A stretch of DNA of 64,000 bases from JAFGPS01 sp964628465 (GCA_964628465.1 CAZVOA010000009.1:36633-100632), one strand, 5' to 3'. Counted from the first letter of the stretch, positions 1 to 9,517 are shown. Translations and numbers: made by a program. Notes: generated by a model from the letters alone, not told the origin.

Positions 1-304
1 GAGTTATTACCAAGTCCGGTTTGAGCGCGATAATTGATTCAGTGCCGGGTTTCCAGAAAGTTCCGACTTTTTGTTTTTGAGTTGCTTCAGGAGGATAATC
101 GCTGTCGCTATCAACCGCGATTATTTTGTCACCAAGTCCGAGTGCGAAAAGAATCTCCGTTATATCAGGAGCGAGCGATACTATTCTTTCCGGTATTTTG
201 AATTGGGTGGAATTTTTTTTTTCTTTGTGTCTATTTGTTCCTAAAATTATCAGAGCAGAACAAGCAAGAAGAAAAAGCAGTAATGGCAGCCAAAGTTTTT
301 TCAT
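1..304 (-). CDS. BtuF-like ABC transporter substrate-binding lipoprotein (partial, C-terminus outside window)
   Basis: The start (304) overlaps the mutL stop as TAATG, so translation is probably coupled to mutL. About 101 codons are visible and the gene runs off the left edge. The N-terminus is a lipoprotein signal: MKKLWLPLLL, a hydrophobic core, then LLAC with the lipid-accepting Cys near residue 15. The mature part begins with IPERIVSLAPDITEIL, a short helix ending in GLGDKIIAVD and a DYPPEA segment, the typical opening of periplasmic binding proteins for cobalamin, haem or iron-siderophores (BtuF/FhuD fold). Family membership is well supported. The ligand cannot be told without the rest of the gene or its permease partners. 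Confidence 0.8.
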   Translation of the reverse strand, partial: MKKLWLPLLLFLLACSALIILGTNRHKEKKNSTQFKIPERIVSLAPDITEILFALGLGDKIIAVDSDSDYPPEATQKQKVGTFWKPGTESIIALKPDLVIT

Positions 305-2100
305 TATGTTCTCTTGAATTGTTTTTCCAGATCACTGATTGAAAATTCTATCGTTGTTGGTCTTCCGTGTGGGCAGCGGCTCGAACAATCAACACGTTCC
401 TTATCGGCAAGAAGCTGTTCTATTTCGCCGGGTGTTAATTTCTGTCCAGCTTTAATTGCGGCTTTACACGCGGCCATATCCAGAATTTCCTCAAGCAGTC
501 GGTCGGAGTCTAAATCGGCTTGTTTGTTTTCCAGTATTTCAATCAAATCCTGGATAAAATCAAGAGGCTCGGCTTTTGCGAGAATAGTCGGAAATGCCTG
601 TATCGCCATTGTTCTCGGCGCGAACGGAACTATTTCGATTCCGAGTTTTCCTATCAGTTCTGAATTTTTCTCTAATATTTCAATCTGCGACTCAGTGACT
701 TCAAAACTTTCAGGCATTAAGAGTCTCTGCGACTGAAGCTTGCTTTCCCGTACACGTTTACATAATGACTCGTACATAATTCGTTCGTGCAAAGCGTGCT
801 GGTCTATGAGTACAAAACCGTTTTCTGTTTCCGCGACGATGAAACTATCGTGTACCTGCATGAATTTTTGTTCTGGCCGCGATGAAGGCGGGGCGGGCAT
901 ATTGAATTCTTCAGGCCGCTTGTTATAATTTGTAACTGGTGCGTTGTGTTTGAATGAAAACTGCGGCTGACTTGTTGAAGCGGGGCGATGCTTCTTGAAA
1001 AAATCCGCCATAGCGTCGGCGATTTTCTGACTTTGCCCCGACGCTGGACGTGCAGGGGCATTGTATTCTCCTGATGACGGCAATTGAGCGGGAGCGTGAA
1101 AATCCTCTCCTAAAAGTTTTTCTCTTAACGCTCCGAGTATTTGCGAATGTACGAGATTGGAATTATAGAAACGTACTTCATTTTTTGTCGGATGCACGTT
1201 TACGTCATAGTCTTCGTGCGGCATCTTTATAAACAGAAAAACAACACCGAATCTATTCGGTTCCAGCAGGCCGCGGTAGGCTTCTTTTATCGCGTGCGAA
1301 ATAAATTTGTCATGAATGTGGCGGCCGTTGAGAAATATGTATTGAAATTTGTTGCTTGTTCTCGAAATTTCTGGCCTGCCCATAAGAGCGTAAATCTCAA
1401 GACCTTTTTCATTGCTTTGCGTTTCTATCAAGTCATCTGAAATATTTCCCGATTGCGATGGAAAAAGAATTCCAATTCGCCTTCGCAGACCGTCTGTATC
1501 GTGCAGGCGATATATTTCCCTGTTATTATGAATGAGGGTCAAATCCAGATTCTGGTTTGCCAGAGCAATATGAATGAAATGCTCTGTAATGTGTCCCATT
1601 TCAGTATTGGCGGTACGCAGGAATTTTCTTCGAGCGGGCAATTTATAAAAAATATCCCTTACCTGAATCGTGGTTCCGTAATCGCCGCTGCACGGACTGA
1701 TATTTTTCTTGTCGCCGCAATCAATTTCAATGCAATTGGCGGAATTCGAGTCTTTCGTCCTGCTAACCGCTCGAACTTGTGCAATCGAACCGATACTCGC
1801 AAGTGCCTCGCCGCGAAAACCCAGAGTAGAAATCGCGAGCAAGTCCTGACTTGTTTTGATTTTACTGGTAGCGTGTGGCTCGAACGCCTTGGCGAGGTCA
1901 TCCGCGTCCATACCGCAGCCGTTATCAGTGATGGAAATCAGCTTTCGTCCGCCGTCTTCAATATTTACGACAATTTTAGTGGCGCCGGAATCGATGCTGT
2001 TTTCCATTAATTCTTTAACCACACTGGCGGGTCGTTCAATAACCTCGCCTGCGGCTATCATATTTATCATATTCTGATCAAGTAACTGTATCTGTCCCAT
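304..2100 (-). CDS. mutL: DNA mismatch repair endonuclease MutL
   Basis: A 598-residue MutL. The start at 2100 is chosen over upstream in-frame Met codons because MGQIQLLDQ is the canonical family N-terminus and GAGGAAACT sits just before it. The GHKL ATPase half shows IAAGEVIERPASVVKELMEN (catalytic Glu33/Asn34), DNGCGM (59-64), a TSKI loop and GFRGEALASI. A Pro/Ser/Gln-rich linker (about 370-410) precedes the C-terminal dimerisation domain. That domain carries the endonuclease motif DQHALHERIMYE (about 432) and the zinc-site CPHGRP (about 575), so this is a nicking MutL of the kind found in bacteria without MutH. It is coupled to a downstream binding-protein gene, which looks like chance neighbourhood. 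No mutS is in the window. Confidence 0.97.
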   Translation of the reverse strand: MGQIQLLDQNMINMIAAGEVIERPASVVKELMENSIDSGATKIVVNIEDGGRKLISITDNGCGMDADDLAKAFEPHATSKIKTSQDLLAISTLGFRGEALASIGSIAQVRAVSRTKDSNSANCIEIDCGDKKNISPCSGDYGTTIQVRDIFYKLPARRKFLRTANTEMGHITEHFIHIALANQNLDLTLIHNNREIYRLHDTDGLRRRIGILFPSQSGNISDDLIETQSNEKGLEIYALMGRPEISRTSNKFQYIFLNGRHIHDKFISHAIKEAYRGLLEPNRFGVVFLFIKMPHEDYDVNVHPTKNEVRFYNSNLVHSQILGALREKLLGEDFHAPAQLPSSGEYNAPARPASGQSQKIADAMADFFKKHRPASTSQPQFSFKHNAPVTNYNKRPEEFNMPAPPSSRPEQKFMQVHDSFIVAETENGFVLIDQHALHERIMYESLCKRVRESKLQSQRLLMPESFEVTESQIEILEKNSELIGKLGIEIVPFAPRTMAIQAFPTILAKAEPLDFIQDLIEILENKQADLDSDRLLEEILDMAACKAAIKAGQKLTPGEIEQLLADKERVDCSSRCPHGRPTTIEFSISDLEKQFKRT

Positions 2101-2244
2101 AGTTTCCTCATTGTACATGTTTTTGTCAGAAATTCCAGAGGCAAGTTTATAAAGCTTTATTAACGGAATAGTTATTGATAAAACTCTGTTATTCATGTAG
2201 AATCTTAAACTGGTTATATGATAATTTGTTAAAAGGAGTTATTT

Positions 2245-3546
2245 ATGAAGAGAAGAATGTATTTGGCGGTAATAGTATTATCTGTTTCAATAGCCGGATT
2301 TGCACAGGGTTCAGGGATGGGTGATATGGCTTTGGAAAACACCTTATTACGACAGAGGCTTGACCAGCTTGATAGAGAAATACAGGCATTAAGAGATAAT
2401 TCTCCATTACGAGGCACAGAAACACAGGAACGCAAATCTCTATGGTCGAATCTTGATGTTCAGTTTTATGGTTTTTTGAAACTGGATGCCGCTTATGATT
2501 CTTCCAGAACGAGTAATGGAAATTTCGCTCAATGGGTAGATTCGGAATATTATAATAATAAAGATGAGCAGTTCAATATGACCGCTAATGAAACCAGGCT
2601 TGGATTTAATATAACCGGTCCAAAAAATAATGGATTGATTACCAGTGGTAAAGTGGAGTTCGATTTCTACGGTACTGGTGCAGGTGAAAATAAAGCGGGT
2701 ATTATGATGCGTCATGCTTTTATCAAACTTGATTGGCCGGATGAAAAGTTCAGTATTATCGCAGGACAAACCTCAGATGTAATTAGTCCGCTTTTCCCGT
2801 CAACATTAAATTATTCTGTTGGCTGGTGGGTTGGTAATATTGGTTACAGACGTCCTCAGATTAGACTTACTAAAGAATATAATCTGGATAAAAATGTTGA
2901 TTTAAAACTTGAAGGCGCTATTTCCAGAACTATTGGAAGATATAACGATGATTCAGCGATTACCTGGGATACTGATTCAGGTGAAGATGCTGGATTTCCA
3001 ACTCTACAGGGTAGAATCGGCATAACAATGCCAATTTACGAAGATAAACTCACAACTATTGGTTTGTCAGGTCACAAAGGTACTGAAGAATATGATATCC
3101 TTCAAAATGGAACGAATACCAGATTTAAATCATGGTCTCTTAACCTGGATGTTGTGCAGCCAGTATGTGAAAAGCTTTCAGTTAAAGGTGAATTATTTAC
3201 AGGCAAAAATCTTGATTCATATCTCGGCGGAATTGGTCAGGGCGTAACTTTATCAGGTGCGAATATGTATGATGAAGTAAGAAGTTCAGGCGGATGGATT
3301 GCTGCTTCAATCGGGCCATGGAGCGATGTAGCATATAATGTTGGTTTATCGATGGAAGATGTGGATCGCGGCACTGTAAATACAGGTGGAAAACTCCTGA
3401 ATCGTACAGTATTCGGCAATATGGTTTATTCTCTGAACAAACAAACGGATGTTGGACTTGAGCTTTCTCACTGGCGTACAGAATATAAGGGTTCCGGAGA
3501 CGCGGATAGCATTAGATTACAGGCAGCTTTGAAATACAAATTCTAA
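2245..3546 (+). CDS. DcaP-like outer-membrane porin
   Basis: A 433-residue outer-membrane protein with a strong ribosome site (AAAAGGAGTT). It has a signal peptide (about 1-21, ending FAQG), a short coiled coil (about 29-50, LRQRLDQLDREIQAL), then WSNLDVQFYGFLKLDAAYD, the first strand of a beta barrel. Alternating aromatic/hydrophobic strands follow, such as TRLGFNITGP and YRRPQIRLTKEY, and it ends in Phe (LKYKF), the outer-membrane assembly signal. A coiled coil before the barrel is typical of DcaP-type trimeric porins, which pass small anionic or dicarboxylic solutes; the substrate here is unknown. A paralogue with the same strand signatures lies inside the chemotaxis operon at 30188-31708. 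It is divergent from mutL and upstream of acs. Confidence 0.85.
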   Translation: MKRRMYLAVIVLSVSIAGFAQGSGMGDMALENTLLRQRLDQLDREIQALRDNSPLRGTETQERKSLWSNLDVQFYGFLKLDAAYDSSRTSNGNFAQWVDSEYYNNKDEQFNMTANETRLGFNITGPKNNGLITSGKVEFDFYGTGAGENKAGIMMRHAFIKLDWPDEKFSIIAGQTSDVISPLFPSTLNYSVGWWVGNIGYRRPQIRLTKEYNLDKNVDLKLEGAISRTIGRYNDDSAITWDTDSGEDAGFPTLQGRIGITMPIYEDKLTTIGLSGHKGTEEYDILQNGTNTRFKSWSLNLDVVQPVCEKLSVKGELFTGKNLDSYLGGIGQGVTLSGANMYDEVRSSGGWIAASIGPWSDVAYNVGLSMEDVDRGTVNTGGKLLNRTVFGNMVYSLNKQTDVGLELSHWRTEYKGSGDADSIRLQAALKYKF

Positions 3547-3563
3547 GTATTTCTTTTTTAAGG

Positions 3564-3592
3564 TTGACAATTAAAGAATAGTTTAATATAAA
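3564..3592 (+). promoter_or_regulatory. Sigma-70-type promoter for acs
   Basis: TTGACA (3564-3569), a 17-base spacer and TATAAA (3587-3592). This is a near-consensus housekeeping promoter just after the porin stop. It predicts a leader of roughly 140 bases before acs, in which I see no clear riboswitch. Confidence 0.7.
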
Positions 3593-3739
3593 GTTTTGTT
3601 TATCGTTTTTTATGGTACGGAGCTTGTCTCTATTACATTATTCACTAAATAGGATTACAGAATTTTGGAGTTATACAAACGAATGTTATAAAAAGAAGAA
3701 GTTAGTACAATTATTTTTATCTCTACAAAGGAGAACATC

Positions 3740-5719
3740 ATGGAACAAAAAAAAGGTATAGATTCTCTTATGAATGAGAATCGCACGTTTCCGCCGCCGC
3801 AAAACATAAAGGCAAACGCTTATGTAAACAGCATGGAGCAATATCAGGAAATGTGGGATGCATCAATCAACGACCCGGATAAATTCTGGCTTGAACAGGC
3901 AAAGTCTTTGACTTGGTTCAAAAAGCCTACAAAAGCTTTGGAATATACCTGGGACACAAAAGCTCGTAAAATCGAGCACAAATGGTTTGAAGATGGCGTA
4001 TTGAATGTATCATACAACTGTCTCGACCGTCATCTCGGAACACCAATTGCGAAGAAAACCGCTATTATCTGGCAGGGTGATTCCGATGAACATGTCCAGA
4101 AATTCACTTACGAAGAACTTCACAAAGAAGTATGTAAATTCGCAAATGTACTCAAATCCAAAGGTATTCAAAAGGGAGATAGAGTAGCGATTTACATGGG
4201 CATGGTTCCCGAATTAGCTGTTGTTATGCTTGCCTGTACACGCATTGGCGCAATTCACTCGATTATTTTCGGCGGATTCAGCGCGGATGCAATCTCCGGT
4301 CGAGTGAATGACTCAGACTGCAAGATGCTCATTACAGTTAACACTTCACGCAGAGGCAAAAAGGCTATTCCGTTAAAAGGTATCGCCGATGAAGCTATGA
4401 AATCCTGCCCGACAATTAAAAGCTGCATCGTAGTTAAGGTAACAGATGATGCGTGTCATATGGAACCGGGACGCGATTTCTGGTACACCGATGAAATGGC
4501 AAAAGCCAACGAAAAATGCGAAGCTGTTCCAATGGAAGCAGAAGCTCCATTGTTTATTCTTTATACATCAGGTTCGACAGGAAAACCCAAAGGTGTAGTT
4601 CACACAACCGGTGGCTACCTGATGCACGCAACTATTACACACAAACTCGTATTCAATATTCATGATGATGATATTTACTGGTGCACCGCCGACATCGGCT
4701 GGGTAACCGGACATAGCTATATCGTTTACGGTCCGCTCGCAAACGGCGCTACATCACTTATGTTTGAAGGCGTTCCTACCTACCCGGATGCAGGTCGTTT
4801 CTGGCAGGTTTGCGATAAATTTGGCGTAACTGTATTCTACACCGCCCCGACAGCAATCAGGTCGCTTATGCGTCTTGGTGATGAGTGGCCGGCCAAATAT
4901 AAACTCGATACATTAAGAATTCTTGGTTCAGTCGGCGAGCCGATTAATCCTGAAGCCTGGATGTGGTACTATGAAAAAGTCGGCCGAAGCAAATGCCCGA
5001 TTGTTGATACATGGTGGCAGACAGAAACCGGCGGATTTATGATTACCCCTTTGCCGGGTGCGATGACATTGAAGCCGGGCAGTGCGAGCAGGCCTTTCTT
5101 CGGTGTCGATACTGTGGTTCTTCGAGATGACAGAAGCCAGTGTTCCCCGAATGAAGGCGGCAAACTCTGCATTAGAAAACCCTGGCCGGGAATGATGCGT
5201 ACCATGTGGGGCGATCATGACCGCTTCATCGATACATATTTTACGATGTATGATGATATTTATTTTGCCGGTGACGGATGCAGAATTGATAACGATGGCG
5301 ATTACTGGCTGATGGGCAGAATTGACGACGTTGTTAATGTATCCGGCCATAGAATCGGAACAGCGGAAGTGGAAAGCGCACTGGTAAGCCATGAGAAAGT
5401 TGCCGAAGCAGCAGTTACACCAATACCTCACGAAATTAAAGGTCAGGGTCTGTATGCGTTCGTAACTCTCGTTGGTGGAGTTGCCGAAAGCGAAGAACTT
5501 AAAAAGGAACTTATCATGCATGTACGTAAGGAGATAGGCGCGATTGCCGCTCCTGAAGCAATTCAATTTGCACCAGCCTTACCCAAGACTCGTTCAGGCA
5601 AAATTATGCGCAGAATTCTGCGTAAGATTGCCGAAAAGAGTACGGATAATCTTGGAGATATCACAACTCTTGCTGATCCTCATGTAGTCGAGGATCTCAT
5701 CAAAGGCCGGGGTCTATAA
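3740..5719 (+). CDS. acs: Acetyl-CoA synthetase (AMP-forming)
   Basis: 659 residues, the usual length for Acs; AAAGGAG precedes the start. It activates acetate with ATP and CoA through acetyl-AMP. Adenylate-forming motifs are all present: YTSGSTGKPKG (about 275), WWQTETGG (about 425), the hinge and A8 region GRIDDVVNVSGHR (about 523) and the C-terminal PKTRSGKIMRR (about 615-625). The Lys of the last motif is the catalytic residue, regulated by acetylation in studied homologues. The WWQTETGG tryptophan favours acetate or propionate over longer acids. It has its own promoter and is followed, after a hairpin, by an OFA transporter, which suggests a carboxylate uptake and activation pair. Confidence 0.97.
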   Translation: MEQKKGIDSLMNENRTFPPPQNIKANAYVNSMEQYQEMWDASINDPDKFWLEQAKSLTWFKKPTKALEYTWDTKARKIEHKWFEDGVLNVSYNCLDRHLGTPIAKKTAIIWQGDSDEHVQKFTYEELHKEVCKFANVLKSKGIQKGDRVAIYMGMVPELAVVMLACTRIGAIHSIIFGGFSADAISGRVNDSDCKMLITVNTSRRGKKAIPLKGIADEAMKSCPTIKSCIVVKVTDDACHMEPGRDFWYTDEMAKANEKCEAVPMEAEAPLFILYTSGSTGKPKGVVHTTGGYLMHATITHKLVFNIHDDDIYWCTADIGWVTGHSYIVYGPLANGATSLMFEGVPTYPDAGRFWQVCDKFGVTVFYTAPTAIRSLMRLGDEWPAKYKLDTLRILGSVGEPINPEAWMWYYEKVGRSKCPIVDTWWQTETGGFMITPLPGAMTLKPGSASRPFFGVDTVVLRDDRSQCSPNEGGKLCIRKPWPGMMRTMWGDHDRFIDTYFTMYDDIYFAGDGCRIDNDGDYWLMGRIDDVVNVSGHRIGTAEVESALVSHEKVAEAAVTPIPHEIKGQGLYAFVTLVGGVAESEELKKELIMHVRKEIGAIAAPEAIQFAPALPKTRSGKIMRRILRKIAEKSTDNLGDITTLADPHVVEDLIKGRGL

Positions 5720-5742
5720 TTAATTTAATCTGAAAGAATTAG

Positions 5743-5768
5743 CCGGATGTGTATAATTACACATCCGG
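5743..5768 (+). terminator. Hairpin between acs and the OFA transporter
   Basis: A perfect 11-bp inverted repeat (CCGGATGTGTA / TACACATCCGG) with a TAAT loop. What follows is only moderately U-rich, so it may be a weak terminator that tapers expression of the transporter or an mRNA-stabilising stem rather than a full stop. Confidence 0.55.
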
Positions 5769-5796
5769 TCTATATTTAAATGAAAGGTCAATAATT

Positions 5797-7062
5797 ATGG
5801 ATATGGAAATAGCAAATAAATTATCTAAAAATGAGAATCACGGCTGGCGAGTTACTTTTGCGGGTATGGGTATTAATCTCGCTCTTGGTATCCTTTATTC
5901 ATGGAGTGTTATAAGCAAACGTATTCCCGAAGATTGGGGATGGAATGAAGATGATAAGTCCTTGCCTTACATGGTTGCCTGCCTGGTGTTCTCTATAATT
6001 ATGGTTCTTGCAGGCAGGATGCAGGATAAGATGGGACCGCGATTGGTAGCGACAATTGGCGGCATTCTGGTCGGTCTTGGATTTGTTTTAGCAAGTATGA
6101 CTTCAACTGTATTGGTTTTTGTTATCGGCTTTGGTGTCCTTGCCGGAGCTGGTATCGGATTCGGTTATGCCTCCGCTACGCCGCCAGCGGTTAAGTGGTT
6201 TCCGTCTTCAAAAACAGGTCTTATTGCCGGAATAGTTGTTTCAGGTTTCGGACTGGCTTCTGTTTATACCGCACCGTTGACTACTGCGCTAATTGGCAGT
6301 CTTGGTTTCAGAATATCAATAATGATTTTAGGTATCGGATTTTTAATTGTTGTTGTTTCTCTTGCGCAATTATTAAAGATACCACCAAAAGACTATGTGC
6401 CGGCTGGATCTCAAGCGGTAAAGAAGTTAAATGTTGGTGACAAGAAAGCGGAATTTCTCCCGAAAGAAATGCTTGCTACCTGGCAATTCTATCTAATATG
6501 GTTTATGTATGCCTGCGGATCTGGTGCTGGTCTTATGATTATTGGTAAACTTGATGCCATAGCTCAAAGTCAGGTTGGTATTAATCTTGGTTTTGTATTG
6601 GTTGCGGTAATGGCAATAGGCAACGGCGGCGGACGTATTGTAGCCGGAATGTTGAGTGATAAAATAGGCCGCAAAGCTACTCTGCTTTTGTGTTTTGTCT
6701 GTCAGGCTGTACTGATATTTATGCTTTCGAGAGCTTCTCATGATAATGTTCTCGGTTCTATTCCGGTCATGGCGATAATGTCTGCATTAATCGGAGCGAA
6801 CTATGGAGCAAACCTCTCACTTTTCCCATCGATTACGAAAGATTTTTACGGTTTGAAGAACTTCGGAATGAATTATGGATTAGTTTTCACTTCATGGGGA
6901 GTGGGCGGCTTTATGCTCGCAAAGCTTGCTGGTTCAATGTATGTAAAATACGATAGTTTTAATGTAGCCTATTACGGCGCTGTGGTTCTGTTAATAATCG
7001 CGGCGATTGCTACTTTGCTTGTTAAATCTCCGAATCAAAAAATTGAATCAGGTAACGCTTAA
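5797..7062 (+). CDS. OFA-family MFS transporter (carboxylate carrier)
   Basis: 421 residues when started at 5797 (MDMEIANKL), where AAAGGT is correctly spaced; an upstream Met at 5749 lies inside the preceding hairpin and is unlikely. About 12 membrane helices are visible. The first part, WRVTFAGMGINLALGILYSWSV, and the MQDKMGPR loop match the oxalate/formate antiporter branch of the major facilitator superfamily. A DKIGRKATLLL loop lies in the second half. OFA members carry oxalate, formate, pyruvate, lactate or related acids. Sitting right behind acs suggests acetate or another short monocarboxylate, which is inference only. Confidence 0.85.
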   Translation: MDMEIANKLSKNENHGWRVTFAGMGINLALGILYSWSVISKRIPEDWGWNEDDKSLPYMVACLVFSIIMVLAGRMQDKMGPRLVATIGGILVGLGFVLASMTSTVLVFVIGFGVLAGAGIGFGYASATPPAVKWFPSSKTGLIAGIVVSGFGLASVYTAPLTTALIGSLGFRISIMILGIGFLIVVVSLAQLLKIPPKDYVPAGSQAVKKLNVGDKKAEFLPKEMLATWQFYLIWFMYACGSGAGLMIIGKLDAIAQSQVGINLGFVLVAVMAIGNGGGRIVAGMLSDKIGRKATLLLCFVCQAVLIFMLSRASHDNVLGSIPVMAIMSALIGANYGANLSLFPSITKDFYGLKNFGMNYGLVFTSWGVGGFMLAKLAGSMYVKYDSFNVAYYGAVVLLIIAAIATLLVKSPNQKIESGNA

Positions 7063-7388
7063 TTTTTATAATACTTTTTAATTAGTAGAAGGCATGAGTT
7101 TTCCATTTCACGCTTTCTATTAAAATCGAAAATAGTCTAAAGGACGCTTATTAACAAAGCGTCCTTTTTTAATTGCTTTTGTAATAATATTATAGGAACA
7201 TCGGATTATTAAGTTAAAGGGAACAAATATTATTTTTTCGAAGTCTATGCCGCAAAAATCTCCTAAATACAATAATTCCTGATTAAATTTATCATACAAC
7301 ATTATTTAGCTCATAAAGTACCACTCCTTTTCAGACGATTTGTCTTCAATAAAGAAAATGAATGTCAGGTAATTTTTGAGGTATGAAT
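7063..7388. other. Intergenic region between the OFA transporter and the PilZ gene
   Basis: About 325 bases, AT-rich. It holds the transporter terminator at 7141-7170. Short open frames on the minus strand lack ribosome sites and recognisable content. No promoter of good quality was found for the PilZ gene. Confidence 0.5.
7141..7170 (+). terminator. Rho-independent terminator
   Basis: Stem AGGACGCTT (7141-7149) with AAGCGTCCT (7157-7165), a 7-base loop, then a run of six T. It ends the acs/OFA transcription unit. Confidence 0.85.
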
Positions 7389-7754
7389 ATGGATAATTAT
7401 GATGAACGAAGGACTGAACAGAGATTACGTTATTACTGGCCGATATGGTTTGCGGAAAATCCCGACCAATCACTAACGCAGGGACAAATGGTCGATGTCT
7501 CCAGCAGGGGCGCATCATTCAATTGCTACGCGGATCAGGAATGTCCGCATCTTGGCCAGGACATTACAGCTCGTTTCAGCGTTCCCAAGTACGGCTGCGA
7601 TGATTCCTTCGATATTGCCGACTTCACAAGAACTGGTCACGTTTGCAGAATTGAGTGCGTTAATCCGTTTATGCGAAGAATCGCTATACAATTCGGAAGC
7701 CCTTTGCCATTCAAACCGGGCGAACAAATCGAAGCTCAGGTTGCAACATACTAA
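7389..7754 (+). CDS. PilZ-domain protein (probable c-di-GMP receptor)
   Basis: 121 residues. The start at 7389 gives a GAGG site seven bases upstream; the alternative at 7383 is too close to it. The single domain shows the two c-di-GMP-binding elements of PilZ: an RxxxR pair (Arg8, Arg12) and DxSxxG (VDVSSRG, Asp36-Gly41), with a beta-barrel-like remainder. Stand-alone PilZ proteins pass c-di-GMP levels to motility, secretion or polysaccharide machinery. The neighbours do not reveal the target, though a PilB/GspE-like ATPase lies 5 kb away. It is convergent with the C25 peptidase gene. Confidence 0.8.
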   Translation: MDNYDERRTEQRLRYYWPIWFAENPDQSLTQGQMVDVSSRGASFNCYADQECPHLGQDITARFSVPKYGCDDSFDIADFTRTGHVCRIECVNPFMRRIAIQFGSPLPFKPGEQIEAQVATY

Positions 7755-7770
7755 AAACATAAAGAAATTA

Positions 7771-9330
7771 TTATTGTTCGCTTGAATAAATTTCCTGAGC
7801 AGCGACATAGATGTTCTCAGGTGACATAGCAACAAGACGAAGAATACCCGGGGTATTTGTAGTTCCTTCCCAATTTTGGTCTGAAGACAATTCCGCAATA
7901 TTTCTGAAAGCGAATGTATCGTTTGCCAGTTGAAGATTCTTATTTGCGGATTCCTTTTCGAGTGCCAACTGAATCGACGGCATTGTCTGGCCGTCAGGAC
8001 GAATCTCGACATATAATTTCGTCGCGCCTTTCGGCTTTGCGACCTTCCAGTACCAACTTCCATCACGCTGTTCTATTTTGTATTCGAGAGGTTCCGGCAT
8101 ATGAAGTTTAGTCGCCGGATCTCCGAGCAACGCATATAAGAGAATATGGTCGCGGCGAACTTTTTGAGAATCCACCTTTTTTTCTATTGAACTTTCTATA
8201 TTAAGAAGCAATGCTTCCATTACTATGTCACGAGTATTTATTGCTTCCTTCTGAACATCAAGCCATAATGTCCCGATCCGCTTTTTAGACGGATTCGACT
8301 GACCTGGTTTGCGTAACAGGCAAATTCCAGCGAAGTAATTCGTCATGGGATGAGATACAGTTGTGGCGCCGATGGTTGCGACAGGACCGGCGGGCATAAA
8401 TAGAAGCGATTCGGCAAGACAATTTTGCGAAGAAGTGAAATTGCCGCAGTTACAGGCGATAATAACAGCAGGGGGAGAAGGTTGTCCCTCGGCAAAGATA
8501 CCTGCGGCCTGATCGGCTGTATAACTGAAATGTTTTCCATTGAATTCCATCCCATAGAAACTGCCGATAGAACCATGACCCATGAAAGTAGCCATTATGC
8601 CGCCTTTTTTAAGCTCTTTAGAGAAAGTAACAGTCTGATCTTCCGGCCAGCCGCACAAAGCATGAGTCTGATTACCTGCGATAATCCACGGCCTTAACCA
8701 CTTTGCACCGTTTCTATTTAGTGTATCAAGAAGAAACTGTGTTATCATACTATCGAGTATTGGTTGAAATTCCGCTGAGCCGGTATAAATTGGCATACGC
8801 AGGTCATCTAATGATGGAGTTTTGTTTTCAAAGGCTATTATTTTTGTTATAAGCAATTGCAACTGTTCTTTTGTTCGCACAGGCAAACGACCGACAGGAA
8901 TATCAGGAATCATATCACCATCGAAATCGCCAAAAATAGAATCCGATGCAAATTCTTTTCCCTGCGTTATGTGCCACTTATATGACTGGCATTTTTGGGA
9001 TGGCAGATACCATGACTCCTTTTCCATATTGGACTGGCAATCACCTACGAGCAGAAGATACGAAGGTTTGCGAGATAAAGAGTTTATCGCTTCGGATACA
9101 GGCTTTGTGGAAATCACGGCTTCCAAACCTTCACTTTGTCTTTTTTCCACAAGCGGCTTGAGTGTGTCTGTAAACATTTCTCTGGTTACAACTAACCAAA
9201 TAGGTTGTATGTTCGTGCTTTCATTTGCAAAACAGACAGGGAAGTTAAATATGGAAAATAATATAAAAACCACAATCCAGAGATGGTAAGGCAAAGATTT
9301 TTTCGTTTTGGAAAGCGTCTTATTGCACAT
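7771..9330 (-). CDS. Secreted C25 (gingipain-like) cysteine peptidase
   Basis: 519 residues from a start at 9330, which has AAAGGA seven bases upstream; an earlier in-frame Met at 9381 lacks this. It has a signal peptide (basic KTKK, hydrophobic LWIVVFILFSIF, cleavage near VCFA). The body follows the gingipain layout: a YLLLVGD strand, a GDFDGDMIPDIPVGRLP segment, then the catalytic His in FMGHGSIG (about 252) and the catalytic Cys in IACNCGNF (about 295). The protein ends soon after a beta-sandwich-like tail and has no recognisable type IX secretion domain, so it is probably periplasmic or exported another way. Its substrate is unknown. AT-rich DNA lies upstream. Confidence 0.8.
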   Translation of the reverse strand: MCNKTLSKTKKSLPYHLWIVVFILFSIFNFPVCFANESTNIQPIWLVVTREMFTDTLKPLVEKRQSEGLEAVISTKPVSEAINSLSRKPSYLLLVGDCQSNMEKESWYLPSQKCQSYKWHITQGKEFASDSIFGDFDGDMIPDIPVGRLPVRTKEQLQLLITKIIAFENKTPSLDDLRMPIYTGSAEFQPILDSMITQFLLDTLNRNGAKWLRPWIIAGNQTHALCGWPEDQTVTFSKELKKGGIMATFMGHGSIGSFYGMEFNGKHFSYTADQAAGIFAEGQPSPPAVIIACNCGNFTSSQNCLAESLLFMPAGPVATIGATTVSHPMTNYFAGICLLRKPGQSNPSKKRIGTLWLDVQKEAINTRDIVMEALLLNIESSIEKKVDSQKVRRDHILLYALLGDPATKLHMPEPLEYKIEQRDGSWYWKVAKPKGATKLYVEIRPDGQTMPSIQLALEKESANKNLQLANDTFAFRNIAELSSDQNWEGTTNTPGILRLVAMSPENIYVAAQEIYSSEQ

Positions 9331-9461
9331 TGTTTTTTCCTTTAATATATAGACGAATCTTAATATTTCTCCACTGCACATATAACATACGATACCACAA
9401 AATTATTTAAAATCAATAAATAAGAATATTTCACACCTAATTATGAAAATTACCAAAAATA

Positions 9462-9490
9462 TTGTTAATAATTAAAAATAAGGATATAAT
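9462..9490 (+). promoter_or_regulatory. Promoter of the CE1-like esterase gene
   Basis: TTGTTA (9462-9467), a 17-base spacer, TATAAT (9485-9490). The -10 box runs straight into an inverted repeat (9490-9517), so the start site would fall inside that repeat. Confidence 0.6.
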
Positions 9491-9517
9491 TTCATAAGTA
9501 ATGTAAAACTTATGAAA
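9490..9517. promoter_or_regulatory. Inverted repeat at the esterase transcription start (candidate operator)
   Basis: TTTCATAAGT and ACTTATGAAA form a perfect 10-bp inverted repeat around an 8-base spacer, placed directly on the predicted start site. This is a position where a dimeric repressor would block initiation. No regulator gene is nearby. Confidence 0.45.

Noticed and set aside
1453..2010. Long plus-strand open frame opposite mutL
   Set aside because: It is antisense to strongly conserved MutL ATPase motifs and has no ribosome site or recognisable protein content.
4928..5566. 212-codon minus-strand frame opposite acs
   Set aside because: It lies wholly within conserved acetyl-CoA synthetase sequence and codes for nothing recognisable.
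7515..8066. 183-codon minus-strand frame across the PilZ and C25 gene ends
   Set aside because: It is out of frame with both real genes and overlaps conserved PilZ residues.
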